Source: Petrolisthes cinctipes
Taxonomy: Eukaryota; Arthropoda; Malacostraca; Decapoda; Porcellanidae
NCBI GenBank assembly: GCA_033782935.1
Contig: JAWQEG010000526.1
Coordinates: 1,451,501 to 1,515,500, forward strand
Length of the DNA: 64,000 nt
Reading direction: 5' to 3'
Both the position numbers and the translations under genes were made by a program. Within the stretch, counting starts at the first letter, position 1, and each line of letters opens with the position of its first letter. Positions 34,231-47,296 of this stretch are shown piece by piece. The notes beneath the pieces were generated by a model. It did not search any database. It was not told the origin of the DNA and saw nothing but the letters and a program-made list of their open reading frames with translations.

Positions 34231-34864
34231 TTAACCTCTTAAACGCGGGTGACGAGATAATTCAACACCACCAATATGTGTGGAGGACCGCTGGTGACGA
34301 AATAATTCGACAACACAATATTTAAATTAGTGCTCCTCATAACATGCTAGTTTAGGGCTAGCAACGCTATGTGTGATAATCAAGAAACTCTCCAGAGTCT
34401 AGCCAGCTAACCACTACCAGCCAGTGTTAAATGAGCTGGAAAGGTGGGAGGCTGTATTATTATAATTTTCAGTGCTCCGTTTTTCATATATGTATGTAAA
34501 AATGACAGTGACAATATATTTCATATTGTTGTGTTAAAAAATGTGATTCTGACATGTTTTATAACGAAATCAATATGTGAAAACATACTTAGATATTTAA
34601 TTAGAGTATAAAAGTGAATTTTGAGTTGTGGTCATTCAGAACTGGCTGTCCATCCTACAGATGTCCATTTAGTCTTTACAAGTACATCATGAGACAGTTA
34701 AAGGTTTGTACTTCAATATCCTGTATCATTTATTTATGTAGCATGAGTAATTTACAAGCTATTAGCCATCAATTATGTTGTTTACAACGTTGGCGCGAAA
34801 GTGGGTTAATGGCCCGGATTGTAGAGGTGCCAATGCTCGGTAATGCCCACATTTTAAAGGTTAA
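34231..34864. mobile_element. piggyBac-like MITE
   Basis: TTAA at 34231-34234 and 34861-34864. Ends read CCTCTTAAACGCGGG inward from the left and CCTTTAAAATGTGGG from the right on the minus strand. 626 bp, no transposase. A second GGTGACGAAATAATTC near 34293 repeats the left end. The LINE D frame (SRLGDL, then RRRHFSGYRG) is continuous if one TTAA copy is kept, proving insertion. Confidence 0.88.
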
Positions 34865-35250
34865 GACGCAGGCACTTCTCTGGATATAGGGGGAATGATG
34901 GGACTTATTGTTTATCTACTGTGCTCTGAGAGATTTGGAGGGGACACTCTCCATTGTAGCGAAGGCAGGAATTTTATAGCTTTTGTGATTTTGATTATTT
35001 TAATAATGATCTTATTATCTTAATCTTTTAAATTATTTCATAATCTTCATTTTTTATCATTCTTATATTGATTGTTACTATTTTAATAATGATTTTATTA
35101 TTAAATTTGTTATTTCCATGGTTTTATTTCTATAAATTTTTAGTCTATTAAATCTATTACACATATATTTTCATTTTGTGTGCATGGTTCTCTGGCATAT
35201 GACCAAAATGTTGCCCCGTCATGAAATTTGTATCAATCAATCAATCAGTC
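34865..35250 (+). pseudogene. LINE D: last codons and 3' tail
   Basis: Starts with the RRRHFSGYRGNDGTY continuation and DLEGTLSIVAKAGIL, then a T/A-rich 3' UTR, and ends with the family tail CTGGCATATGACC, then TATCAATCAATCAATC at 35231-35246. Confidence 0.75.
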
Positions 35251-37440
35251 GTTATTTGTGAGCGTGGGATCAGGTAGGACCTGTGAGAATTTTCCTATAA
35301 GGTACATAATCTATATCAGGGGCTTTTCACATGGCTGACCTTTGGAACAGTCTTGGTCTGAGAGCATGCCGCTATAAGTTTATATGCAGTAGTCTTTCTA
35401 GAGGAGTGCTGATTTTCCCCTTCCAGCTCTCACATTAGAACACAGATCTCTGGCAGATTCACATTCATATGACAAAAGCCATAGGAAGAGCACAAATATC
35501 TCTGTTCTGTTTTATGTGTGTCACTCAAAAAAATAACAGGAGAATTCGCCTTTGTTTCCAGATCCTTTCTCCAGCCAGGCTTACATTTCTCCCCGGGAAA
35601 TTATTTATCACTGGAACAAAATATTGCAAGACTTCAACCATGCATTCAGGAGGAAGACGCACTCCGTTCACCTTCGCGCCTTTGTAAGAGAGGCACTTTT
35701 CGAAAAGTCACTGAAACTAAGGCCATCCTACCCCATTCTTCCACATGCTGAGGTACCCGTATACTCTACTTTTGAGTTCGGACAAGGATTCTAGTACTGG
35801 AAGAAAGATAGACCACTCTTATGCTAGTTTTGGTCGTCGTAGTACAGCAGAGCCACCTAGCGGCGAAGGGGAATCACTACCAGCTGGCGCCTTTACGTAC
35901 ACAGGAGCGGTGGACGTTTTTATATTATTTTGGTTTGTTGAAGTTGATTTTGTGACCGAAATGAAAATTACTGGGTGCTCAACAATAAACTGTTTCACCA
36001 ACTCTAAGTGGAATAACCACCTATCAATTTTTCAATTTTCAAAAGATCCTAAACTCGAGTTTTTAAATAACTTAGTAAGCACTGGAGTACAAATTTGACT
36101 GATTGTGATAGTTATACCGAATTAATTCATATTAACTGGTGTTAGATGATGATGATACCTTATCTTTCAGCAAGATACGCAGTACAAACGTCTTATTGTG
36201 ATAGTTATACAGTATTAATTTTGGTGGCAATGACATTGATATTAATTGATGTTAGATGATGATACCATATTATGCGTTCCATATTTATGGAGGATTTATG
36301 TTGGTGGTTTTGACATTGATATTAACTGGTATCAGTACTGTACTGTAGTCTGTATATCTATTTGATCCTTTTTAGATGGAGTATTGCATCTATATTTTCC
36401 TTACCCGAAGACTAAAACTATGGCTTAAGGCTTTCAGACAGCAAAATACAATAAACCTCTGAAGCTAGGAAAGAAAGCAGGAAATCATTGATTCTAAAAC
36501 ACATGTAACCGCTTCTCATAGTAAGGGTATAATGCTCTCATGTACTGGTGATGACAATACGATACTGTACGCCCTGTACGCTTACCGAACTTATAGTTCA
36601 TTGTTTTGTAGTTTTAAGTATGGTCTATAATATCTGTAGGGTTATCCTTTTCTTCAATTATACATCAGAATACTATTGAGAAAATAATTCTCAAACACAT
36701 TTAAAGATAACTGTTTTGTCCTCACAGCAAATAAGAATATAGGAAGCAAGAATATAGGAAGTTCCTCAGTGTTACTAATAAAGAAAATCAAACTTAAAAA
36801 TAATCAGGATAAAGAGAAGCAGACGGGAGCTGGAGTGTTGATTCCCGTTGTCTGCTAAAGGCGCCACTGTCCCAGCCAGCCACAGCGACGACACGAAAAT
36901 AACATTGAGTGGCCTATCCCTCTTACAGTACTAGTATCCTTGGTTCGAATTAAGGTTTTCATGCCCATGCATTACTCTGGGATGTAATTTGACTATCTTG
37001 CTAAATTTGACGAATGTGTAATCATAAAATTGACGGACACCTGCCTCTCTAATGACACGCATTTCTAATTATTCTTCGTCTTTCAGTATACTTACACTGA
37101 ATCTTAAAGTGTTTTTTATTCTTTTCGTCTTTAACATAAATCTTTCACGAATTCTCTTGTTTGCGTAGGATAGATATTTACTTTTCGTAGTATACATGAA
37201 AACATATACAAAGGATTTGTTATCATCTCTACATTAATTTTCTGCTTATATTTACGTGTCATAGGTGACTAAGCTGTGTTATTTTTATGCATTAAGGCAA
37301 CTTAAATTAATAAAGATTATAACTGCATAATTGGTAAGAATTTAAGAAGAAGTTTGTGTAGATAAATAATTGTCCTCCGCAGTACACAATACCCAAAACA
37401 ACTTTAAGAAACAACTGGCCTCAATTAGTTATTTTACGTA
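35251..37440. other. Gene-free stretch
   Basis: No protein domain recognised; the longest plus frames (35552-36098) are unremarkable. A unit of about 100 bases (TTGTGATAGTTATAC, then ATATTAA-TGRTGTTAGATGATG) is repeated imperfectly at 36095, 36198 and 36300. Confidence 0.4.
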
Positions 37441-39440
37441 TCGATAACAATGGGCATGGAGGCGTACATACCATATTCTTTCCCTCTTACTAATTCACGA
37501 AACTTTTGGTTTAATCACGCTTGTTCTGCTGATGTCAACAACAAGGAGGAATCTTTCATACGGTACCGGGTTCTGTATATTTCTGCCCTGAATCGTGCCA
37601 AATCTGTTTTCCGACTAGCCAAAAAATCTTTCATCCATATCAAGTGTAATGATCATTCCAATTCCTCCTCCACCCGTTCTTTCTGGCATCTTGCCAAAAT
37701 TCTCTCCAGTAACATTACCTCTTTTTCTTTCCCTCTTCTCATCCTTCCTGATATAAATGATGCCAACTCTTCACCTGATAAAGCGGAACTCTTTTTTCAT
37801 ACGATTCTGGCTCGGTTCCTCCATCTCCGCCCCCCTCTGACTTACTTATGCTTCCATCAGAATTTCTATAAAGGAAGTTTTCTCTACCTTCTCTAGCCTT
37901 GATACTCGGAAGACGTACGGGCCTGACGGGATTCCTCCTGTTGTTCTCAAGAACTATGCTTTCACGCTGACACCCTGCCTAAGCAAACTGCTCCGTCTTC
38001 GTCTCTCCTCTAACACTTTTCCTTCTTGCTGGAAGTTTGCTCTAATCAAACCTGTTCCGAAAAAAGGAGACCGCTCCCAACCCTCCAATTAACGCCCCAT
38101 TGCTCTAATCTCTTGTCTATCTAAAGTACTCGAATCTATCCTTAACTCCAAAATTCAATAACACCTTACTCGTCACGACCTTCTGTCTAATCGTCAGTAT
38201 GGATTCCGTCAGGGACGCTCTACTGGCAATCTTCTATCCCTCCTTTTTGATATATGGTCATCCTCTATTCGGAACTTCGCGTTAGACATATCGAAAGTTA
38301 TTAATAGAGTCTGGCACAAAGCTTCAATCTCCAAACTGCCTTCATTCGGTTTCTATCCCTCCCTCTACACCTTTATCTCTGAATTCCTTTCTGGCCGGTC
38401 TATAGCTGCTGTTGTAGATGGTCACTGTTCTTCATCTAAGTCTATCAACAGTTGTGTTTCTCAGGGTTCTGTTACATCACCTACTCTCTTTCTCCTTTTC
38501 ATTAATGACCTTCTTAGCTGTATTTCATCCCCTATCCACTCCTATGCTGATGATTCCACACTACTCTACTTCACCCATCCCAGCAGCAACTCTCTACTTC
38601 ACGTGATAATGTAGTAGCACGCTTGACATCTGACCTTTCCTTCATCTCCGACTGGAGCAGAGAGAACCTCCTGATTTTCAGTGCCTCTAAACAACAGTTC
38701 CTTCATCTTTCAACTCGCACTAAACTTCCAAATGACTATCCCCTCTTTTTCAACGACACACAACTCGATCTTTCTTCTTCCTTTAATATTTTTGGAGTTT
38801 CTTTCTCTCACAATCTCTCTTGGAGAGATCATATTACCTCTCTTGCAAAACTTGCCTCAAAGAAGTTAAGTGTGCTGCGCAGCTTCCGTGAATATTTCAC
38901 CCCTGCACAATTGCTGTATCTGTACATGGGTCTAATCCGCCCCTGTATGGAGTATGGCTCTCATGTGTGGGGTGGTTCAAATTTGACTACGCTCCTAAAC
39001 AAAGGCTTTTCGTCCCCTTTTACCGGTTCACTACAACCTCTCTCTTCGCCACAGTGTTGCATTACTTTCTCTTTTTTATCACTATTACACTGGACATTGT
39101 TCTTCTGAACTCACTCAATGTATGCTTCCTCCCCTCAGGAGAGCATGCAACACTCGCCAAGTCTCTCGTTCCCACCCCTTTATTGTCCAACTCCCTAATG
39201 CAAGAGTTAACTAATACTCTCAGTTTTTTCATATACACAACTGGTCAGCTCTGGAACACTACCTTCATCCATCTTTCCTCCTTACTACGACTTATGCTCC
39301 TTCAAAAGCAATGTGTCTAGGCATCTCGAACGAAATTGGACATGATTTTGTACTACTCCTGTATTTTTTATAGATGAGGACGATTAGGGAGCTCCATGCC
39401 CTTGGTCCTTATCTTCTATTAATAAAGAGAAGAAAAAAAA
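37441..39440 (+). pseudogene. LINE F: jockey/CR1-like RT
   Basis: Plus strand, 5' truncated in the endonuclease-RT linker (SRNFWFNHACSADVNNKEES). RT motifs follow across several frames: RPIALISCLSKVLES, NRQYGFRQGRSTGNLLSLL, FALDISKVINRVWHKA, VSQGSVTSPTLFLLFINDLL and the catalytic box SYADDSTLLYF near 38545. The thumb (LSWRDHITSLAKLASKKLSV, YMGLIRPCMEYGSHVWGG) is at 38623-39000. 3' UTR to AATAAAGAGAAGAAAAAAAA at about 39419. Stops at 38089 and 38159 and at least three frame changes kill it. Confidence 0.9.
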
Positions 39441-40639
39441 TAGTGTAGGGGTATTGTTTTTAAATTGTCGATCCTGTACGGTACAGCCAACCGTCACTGA
39501 ACTCCTTAATTAATATAAGGAATTTAGTACAAAATTTGCTCAATCTCCTCTCTAAAATTTGCTCCATTTCCTCTTAACCGGAATAGCACGTCTATAGCTC
39601 AATAATTACGGTGTGCATCCTGCAAAACTCACCTGGCTCAGCGCGACCTGATGAGGCGAGAACGTTGGTGAGTTTATGAACTGATGAAATAAGCAGAGTT
39701 TGTCGTTATATATATATATATATGATTATTGATTATCTAAATCCACCTATTTGCCCGCGCAGTATCTCCATGTTCCTCTCCTCTCCTTTCTGCCATTCAA
39801 TCCTATCTAGCATATCGTGAGATGCTACTTTAATCAAATAGTAAGCAATTAAGACAAAGGCAAATTCCGATGTTCCATATTATGCCACTTAAGTGTGTAG
39901 AGGTCCAAGGAGGGGTTACATTAACCAGATAGTTTAATTAAGGAAAGGTAGTCACATCTTGCCTGCTCGTAGCATGGATGTGTAAAAATTTTCCCGAAGA
40001 TGTTCTGGAATAGACCCCATGCAACATTCACCAGATAGCCGAGCTCTAGGATACAGCACAAACCGCCTAAATATAATTAACCATACCTCACAGTCTTGTA
40101 TGGTACTCGCAAAAATTTTGAGACACGTAAATATGACATGAAACAGCAGCAAATAAATAGAAAACGAAAACTCTTGTCGATTCTGTGACCTGGATCGCGA
40201 GGTGAATCCGTCAGGAAATGAAGCCATCAAGTTGGCAACTGAAAATCTCAAATCAAAGGAATTTTGATAAACACAGCAGATACCCTAGTTACAGGGGAGC
40301 CGTTAGTGACGCATAAAAGTATAAATTGCATTCATCAGTGTGTGTGTGTGTGTTTTTTTCGTGTTTTTTTTTTTTTTTTTTTTTAAGGGGGATGGTATAT
40401 TAACCAGCCCTCTGAGTCTACTTCTTCGACTCTTGTTGAGCTGCATTAATAAGTCATTTATTAATAAAAAGTAACTATGAAAGTCATAACAATTAATTTT
40501 CATTAAAAATATTTATATATCGTAACAATATTAAAATTTTACCAAGAGAAAAATAGGAGACTGTGCTGAAAATCTTTATCATTATTTTTTTCAAATATAA
40601 AATTTGTTTTTCTCTACGCTTGTTACATTAATAAAAAAT
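39441..40639. other. Gene-free stretch
   Basis: AT-rich; TA run at 39707-39722, GT and T runs at 40338-40384. No recognisable gene. Confidence 0.45.
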
Positions 40640-42120
40640 GTGTTTTAATGGTTAAAACTGTGTCGCATGATGTAGCCTACACATATGGATAGGGCCATGT
40701 AGGTTACTCATGACTTCTGTTCGTCTGTCCTTTTGTTGGGAGGAGATGCACCTGGCAAGACTGTGCTTAATTTGTTTCTGCATGTTGGTGATTGGTTCGT
40801 CTTCGCACTGGTCCTGCCACTGTTTGTCTGTATAGTGCTTAATATTTTGCATATTGTCAAAAACTGGGAGATCCAACTTTACAATTGGTAATGATGTTGT
40901 AGGTTTAGCTACTTTGTCTGCTTTTTCATTACCACTCAGTCCTTTGTGGACGGAAATCCGATATTTTACTATGATTGTGTCTAAGGAACAAAGTTTATTT
41001 AATATATATTGTATTTATATAACTAAGTAGTTCTTTGAGTAGTAGTGTCTAATGGCACTCTTTTCATCAGAGTAAATTACATAATTAATTGGAGCTTTGG
41101 TTCCTTGTTCATTGTGATATCAATTGCCATTTTGATCGCAGTAAGTTCTGCAGAGAAAACTGAGGCTTCTTTGAGTATTAAATATTTTTTTTCGTAGGAG
41201 AGTCAGTAGATAGAATCTTTAGGCGCATAGTCATAAAACCGCATTGCGATGAAAGGAATGGTTCTCCACTTTCACGTAATGTAGAGGAGTTTGGAGAAAT
41301 TTTAAAAGCTCCTATACATAGACTTATACCACGAGTGTCATTTTAATTTTGGGCCCTTAAGTTGGCCTACAATGCTAATGCATAGATTGGACTTCCCAAA
41401 TCAATTCTTGATACTACTATTGTTCTATTGAGCATCAGTAGAGTTGACCTCTTTGCACCTCCAGGTGGTGTGGGATAATTTCGTTATCAAATTAAATGCA
41501 CTGTTACTTTTAGATTTAATTTGAGCTATATGTGTTTTCCAATTGAGATGTGTGTGCAATACCAACCCCAAGAATTTCGCTGAATCCTTGAACTGAAATT
41601 GAGGGTCCTTATTTGCAGATTCATATCCTGGTTTCGTTTTCATATACTGTTTTATAAAACATTATTGCATGAGTCTTTTCAGCTGATAGTTTAAAACACA
41701 CTGATTCAGTCCAAGAAAAAAAATTTGGATTGCTATATTAACAACTCGTTGGGGATGGCGAAGGTTATGTGAGTAGTATAATGCAAAATCATCCACATTC
41801 AGATTGTTTTGAACGCCTTGTGGAAAATGAATAACTATGATATATATAGGTAATGTGTACTCAGGCTGCTAACTTGAGGGGGTCTACTCTCTAATTGGAA
41901 TATATCTGAGAAATTATTATCGATTCGTGTTTGGAAAGTTTTATTATTGATGATAATCTTAATGAAATTAGGGAAGTGACCTTTTAAATTCATTTTGGTG
42001 TAAGCTTTTCAGAACGGAATGTCTCCATGTGATGTCAAATGCTTCTTGGATCAAAAAAGAAAAAAACAAACAGTTACTGTAATTTGTTTTCGTTCAAAAA
42101 CCTCTGTGTGTGTAATTTTC
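40640..42120 (-). pseudogene. LINE G (I-like): RT end and RNase H
   Basis: Minus strand, heavily mutated. 42075-42010 holds IQEAFDITW, the Asp motif. About 41830 holds the catalytic VDD (NVDDFAL-like with a stop nearby). 41643-41425 is KDSAKFLGLVLHTHLNWKTH and TKLSHTTWRCKEVN. 41165-41000 is RNase H (FSAELTAIKMAID, YSDEKSAI). Downstream, 40876-40652 reads the region of the C terminus. It is interrupted by LINE H; the fingers lie beyond it. Confidence 0.8.
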
Positions 42121-42127
42121 CAGGTGT

Positions 42128-43076
42128 GTAATAATAATAATAATAATAATAATAAACCGTTTATTGAAATAGCAGCCATAAGGCTGAAAATACACAGTAT
42201 ATTATATAAGGTTGATGATTGATGGGAATGGTTTTATATATACAACAATGAAAGATGTTATGATGTTGAAACAAATATAGAAATAGTGTTATTTCTCGTT
42301 CATGATCCTGACCATAGTGGGTATGGGGCTGTATTTGTAGCGGCTAGTACGTGCCCTTCTCGGTGTTGGGATGTTGGTGTGCCTCGTCGACTGTCGTGGT
42401 GGTGGTAGGGAAGGGGGGAGCATATCTCGATGTCTCGGGTTTCTTAACAGCTCTACACTAAATCGACGCAGAATATTGTGGTGTACTGTGTCCAGGGAGA
42501 CCATGTCGAGTTTGTTAAGGGCTTCAATGTATGTAGAGTAGTCAGCCCCCAGGATTATGCGACAAGCCCTTTTCTGTACTCGTTCTAGCTGTTTCTTCTG
42601 TGTGGTGTTGATGGATGGGAACCAGCTTGGAGTGAGCTTGGGGAGTATAAATATATGATATATACTCCTCAGCTCACACTGTAATGTACCTAGGGATTTA
42701 GCCTTCTCAGCATGTACAGACGGTAAGAGGCGGACTGGGTAGTGGTGGTAATATGATGCTTCCAGTCCAACTTGCTGTCCAGCATAATTCCCAAGATATT
42801 GGTTGTCTCCACAACCTGGAGTGGGTGTCCCCCCAGTGTGACTGTTGGTGGTGGTACAGGTGTGGTGGATGTGTGGAGATGCATCACTACTGTCTTGTTG
42901 TGGTTGATACTGACGTTGTTGGCTTCAGTCCAGGCTTGTAGGTTATCAAATTGTTGTAGTAGGCGGTAGTCAGGTGTAGTGTTGTCCACTACAACTCCAA
43001 GTGAGTCTAGAGGTGATCCTACTGATTGGGAGCCAAGCTGAGTGGATATAATATTGTATTGCGACATAAATGCCAT
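42128..43076 (-). pseudogene. LINE H 3' fragment
   Basis: Minus strand. 43076-42690 is the end of an RT (FDNLQAWTEANNVSINHNKT, VVETTNILGIMLDSKLDWKH, SYRLYMLRRLNP). 42600-42289 continues as LQKRACRIILGADYSTYIEA and a basic C terminus ending SPIPTMVRIMNEK. The 3' UTR ends in CAATAAACGGTTTATTATT and an ATT array (42129-42155 on the plus strand as AAT). It sits inside LINE G in the same orientation. Confidence 0.88.
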
Positions 43077-43084
43077 GAATATCT

Positions 43085-43480
43085 ATAATTTACCATTTTT
43101 TAGTAACTTACAAAAACAACTGGTAAACGAAAATGGCCTGTAATTTTTCGGGTTACTTGAGTCTCTACACATCTTGGCTATTGGTAATACTATTGCTTAT
43201 TTCCACATCTTGAGGAAGAGATGCTTCGTCCAAAGATGATTACATTATTAAAGTAAGTAAGCTTTCGCTAGATGGGTCATATTTTGTATCATATCAAAAG
43301 AAAACAAGCCCTGCCCTCGGGCAGAGGAATTACAGTTTGACAATGCATAATCATATTCTTCGTTTGTGAGATTTCTTTTATAACAAATTTCCTTAGAGGT
43401 TTCAAAGTTCAGTGAAATGGCTTCTTCACACATTTTAATAGAGCAAAATTGTGGATGCATATTAGCAGTACTGCTAATTC
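43085..43480 (-). pseudogene. LINE G (I-like): RT fingers
   Basis: Minus frame 43460-43248: NLTNEEYDYALSNCNSSARG, the decayed SPGPDGIPY region. About 43240-43090 holds AIVLPIAKMCRDSSNPKNYR and PFSFTSCFCKLLKNG. It continues the LINE G pieces at 42120 downward, so LINE H separates the two. Confidence 0.78.
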
Positions 43481-44217
43481 CTTCAATATGCCTACCATTT
43501 ATATTTGTAATTGTAAGACTATCATTAACTGGTACACCATTTTGTAACTTTGCTTATCTGGGGGGCCTGACATATTAGTTATTATTTTTTTTAATTTTGT
43601 TGGCAAATTATCTTTATTAATGTGGTGTCTCATATACTGGACACATATATGTGCCATGAAACACTTCTACTATTTATTACCTCTTCTTTTTTATATGGAT
43701 TTTTTTTTTTTTTTTTTTTTTTGTAATACGGTTTTAAACGACTAATTTTTATTGCTATGTCGACAAATTTGAGCGAAGTGGTGGTATCCAGCAGAAATGG
43801 TCGCAACTCATAATGTTGAATATTTTGTTTAATGTTTCCAGTTTTCTTCTAAACCACAATAGATAATAATTATACTTTACTATAAACAGGGCACTTTCTG
43901 TTTGTTTGCTCACAAACCATTTTTCTGAGTTTAATTTATACCTGGCCTTAACCTACGTAGCCTATTTAGAATCCTTATGAAACAGAATGGATTCTAATAC
44001 CAAAATATCCGAACTCCAAGGTAATTTGAGGGCATTTGAATTCATGTGAGGTCACTGTAGGCCAAACTGTATGAGATAGAGGCTTATTTATCAAATCCAA
44101 AATTGTTTACTAAGAGTAGGTTTGGAATCGATATGTCTCAAAGAGAGTCATTGACTATCCAGAATTTCAAAATTTGGCAAATATTATTTCAGATATATTT
44201 AGTACAGAAGTCTGGAG
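43481..44217. other. Gene-free stretch
   Basis: Poly-T at 43699-43722. No domain recognised. Confidence 0.45.
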
Positions 44218-44490
44218 GTAATTTTATTATTATTATTATTATTAAAATAGACCACAGACACAAAGCTGGGAGAGAATGCAAGCATTCTATCAATCCGAGG
44301 ACCCCAGCCCCATGAATCCAGCCTGAAGAAAAGAAGACAGCTTAGAGAAAGAAAGATGAGCAGTTAGCTCAATAAATACATATTAGCCCTACTCTTGAAA
44401 CCAACCAGTCCTACACAATCAAAGACACATTCACCAAGGCCATTCCACAGGAACACCGACCTTGGGACAAACGATCGACTGTACTGACAG
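44218..44490 (-). pseudogene. LINE I C-terminal fragment
   Basis: Minus frame RSFVPRSVFLWNGLGECVFD then CVGLVGFKSRANMY (about 44475-44375), the typical F-P-R-.-.-.-L-W-N-.-L end of CR1/L2-like ORF2. It is followed by a 3' UTR and an AAT tail at 44222-44244. Confidence 0.75.
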
Positions 44491-47296
44491 GTTATTTCCG
44501 GCTAAATGATGGGATATAGAGGTTCTTTGTAAGGTTCTTTCCTTACAAATATTATATCATAAATGAATAGAACACCCAGAAATATGCAAGAAAAATTATA
44601 CAAGTTGGTAGAGTCGAGATGGAACTGATCTTCATAATTAGGCCTACCAAATTTTAGTAATGAACAGTGGATACATAGTGTCCATAAACTTCTGGGTGTT
44701 TCTGAAGAACAATTACTTAGGTTTCATTTTTATCCCCTACAATTCTTTCTCATACATATTATTGGTTCTTCTGTATATTGATTAACATAGCATTTGAGAA
44801 GAAAACACTTGCACCAGATAAAATTTAACCTAACCCCAGAATTTCCCCAGCCTACAGTGAATGCCACAAAAAGTATAGAAAGTCTGAATAAACAGAGTCA
44901 CCTGATACTGAGAAATACCTAAATTTTCACTTCCTATGTAGTGAATCGGAAAATTGTAGGTGTATAGTCAATGACAAATGACAACAGGAAGATACTTTTC
45001 TTAAACATTACCAGTGTTTATAGAACTAGTTCCACTTTTTCAATCAGTTTTACTTTCTGGCTAAGCTTCAAAACTAAACCTTCATTCTCATTATTAAAGA
45101 AAAGGATTTCATAAGCAAATAATTAGGTAAAGCGTCGGAAATAATCATTGCCAACACAAAGTGAAATGGAGACATGCCACCATCAGAGGTCACCACAATC
45201 TCTGCTTATAAAACGCATGTTTTTTCCTGTTTTTCACTCCCTAAATAACCATTTGAACCAAATCTCTACATTCACTATACTGTATATGGAATCAATAGCG
45301 ATGCCTTATAATTGGCATCCAAAATATGAATTTAGAGAAAATGTCTTATATCCGCGGGCGAGGGTATTTCTGTGTCTGTGTTTTCTTAAATATACATAAA
45401 TTACGGTAATTCAAGCGTGTGTGTCCTTTAGAAAAATACAGGATCAAGCCTGTTAGATCAAGGAACACTACACTTGCATCTGCTGTTTTTTGAAATACTT
45501 ACGAGTACAGCTTCTGGTTAGATATGACTAACTTATTGTAGCAGCATTTAACGAATCCCTTACATTGTCCAATGGAATTTGCATTGCCTACTACTTCCCT
45601 TTCCTGTAATAAATCTTCTACCTATAGGAATATCTCCACACATGGAGTAAATTGGTCATAAGTATATATTTCCTTAAGCCTGCCGTGTTTTGTACTGCCA
45701 AGTTTGTACAGTAGCCTACTGTACAGTAAGTACCATTGTTCAATATCTGTATTGTTCAGTATTGTACAGCAAGTGCCATTGTTCAATATCTGAACAACAA
45801 TTGTCTTCACATTCGAAAACTCAGCTTTTCTCTGGTCAACTAATGGAGCTGGAACCATCATATAAAAAGACCAATATCGTGGTCTTTTTGCAAAGTCCCC
45901 AAATATTTTAGGTCGTTTTGCATATTAACCACTGATTTTGTATTTTTGCATAATGGCCGGTCAATTGCAAATGGCCAATTACCCAAAATAACCGTAACAA
46001 GAGACGGAAAGTGAAAGTGACTTAGTGGGAATGCAAACATGAAAAACGGGATGGTGAGATTAGAAAATTAGCATGATTGGGCTAGAATAGACTGACAACA
46101 GAGAAGAGAGAGAACTAGAGAGTGCTGGGAAATACCATCGTCCTAGCTGCAGTCGACTATCAATATCATTTCTGTTGATGATGTTGAGTAGTGTCATTTC
46201 GTTATCCAGTGACTTAAAGCGCCTAACTGGACCCTGTTGGTCCTCACCCACTGGTATAAAAATCACATGATGCAATTGGGAAATGTATCACTTTTGCCAT
46301 TCAAAAACGGACGTTAAGTTTGCTGTTCACTCTTAAATGATCTAGCTATGGTAACCTAGCCTCGAGACTGTACACACGCGAACCATAATTTCTAGCCCAC
46401 CTGAGTTGAATCAGCCCGAGATCTGAAGCAGGCGGTTCCTGGACGACAGCCCACCTAAAGCCTCCATTAGTTTGAGAAGTGTTTGGCCTCGTGATGGTTT
46501 GGATGGGCTCTCGCTCTAGATCAAGAAAATTTTGATCTTGGGCTAGAGATTATGTTTCGCGAGTGTTCACAAACTAAGGAAATTAATGTGAGGCAACATT
46601 GTTCCATACTTTTCAAAGCAGTGCTGAAACTCTGAATCTCAGTCTTTGGTTCATTCTTTATCAAGATCGATTTACTTACTATTTAATGTGAATCCCCGTT
46701 TCCAAACCCAGCTTTATTAAAAACCCTTTCATCAGCAACGATTTGCGCGTAAACCGGTTGGAGAGTGGTAGTGTACAGCCCTCATGTATCCTAAGTAAAG
46801 GAATTCGAAGCATATAATGCTTCTCAAAGACTTTTATAAGAATTATTTGATAATTCAGGTGAGGATCGATTGGTTGGAAAATTTATGTGTTTCGGAGAGA
46901 ATCAGGGACATCAAAGGACATTGCGAAGGTTAAAATAAAATCATACATGAACAAGAGGCGTCAAAGAAGATTGTAAAGGTCAGAATAATATCATACAAGA
47001 GGTAAACAGAATAAAATATCAGATGTGACAATAGAAAACACGAGTTGCTGAATATGTAATGACAACTGAAATAACAGAAACTGTCAAAGGAAGTGCAGTG
47101 AAATGATGAATCCTACTATTTTTTTCAATATTGAGAGAAATGAGGACTCAGCTTGAAAGACTGCTATGTGTCCCCACCTGTGAGATAAAACGAGTGAGAG
47201 AGTTCTAAAATCCTGTTAGAAGGAGCATTAGTCGTAGTAAGGGGATCAGATCAAAGTGATTCAGAGTTGACTAGTTGTGTTAATGAATAATTGAGA
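44491..47296. other. Gene-free stretch of 2.8 kb
   Basis: No protein domain found in either strand. Structures seen: a direct repeat GTACAG.AAGT.CCATTGTTC at 45722 and 45766; a perfect hairpin AAAAAGACCA/TGGTCTTTTT at about 45865-45891; and a CTCTAGATCAAGA / TTGATCTTGGGCTAGAG hairpin near 46514-46550. Confidence 0.4.

Noticed and set aside
35469..36098. Possible exon (frames of 72-117 aa)
   Set aside because: No domain, no splice context that I trust, and several competing frames; recorded only as gene-free sequence.
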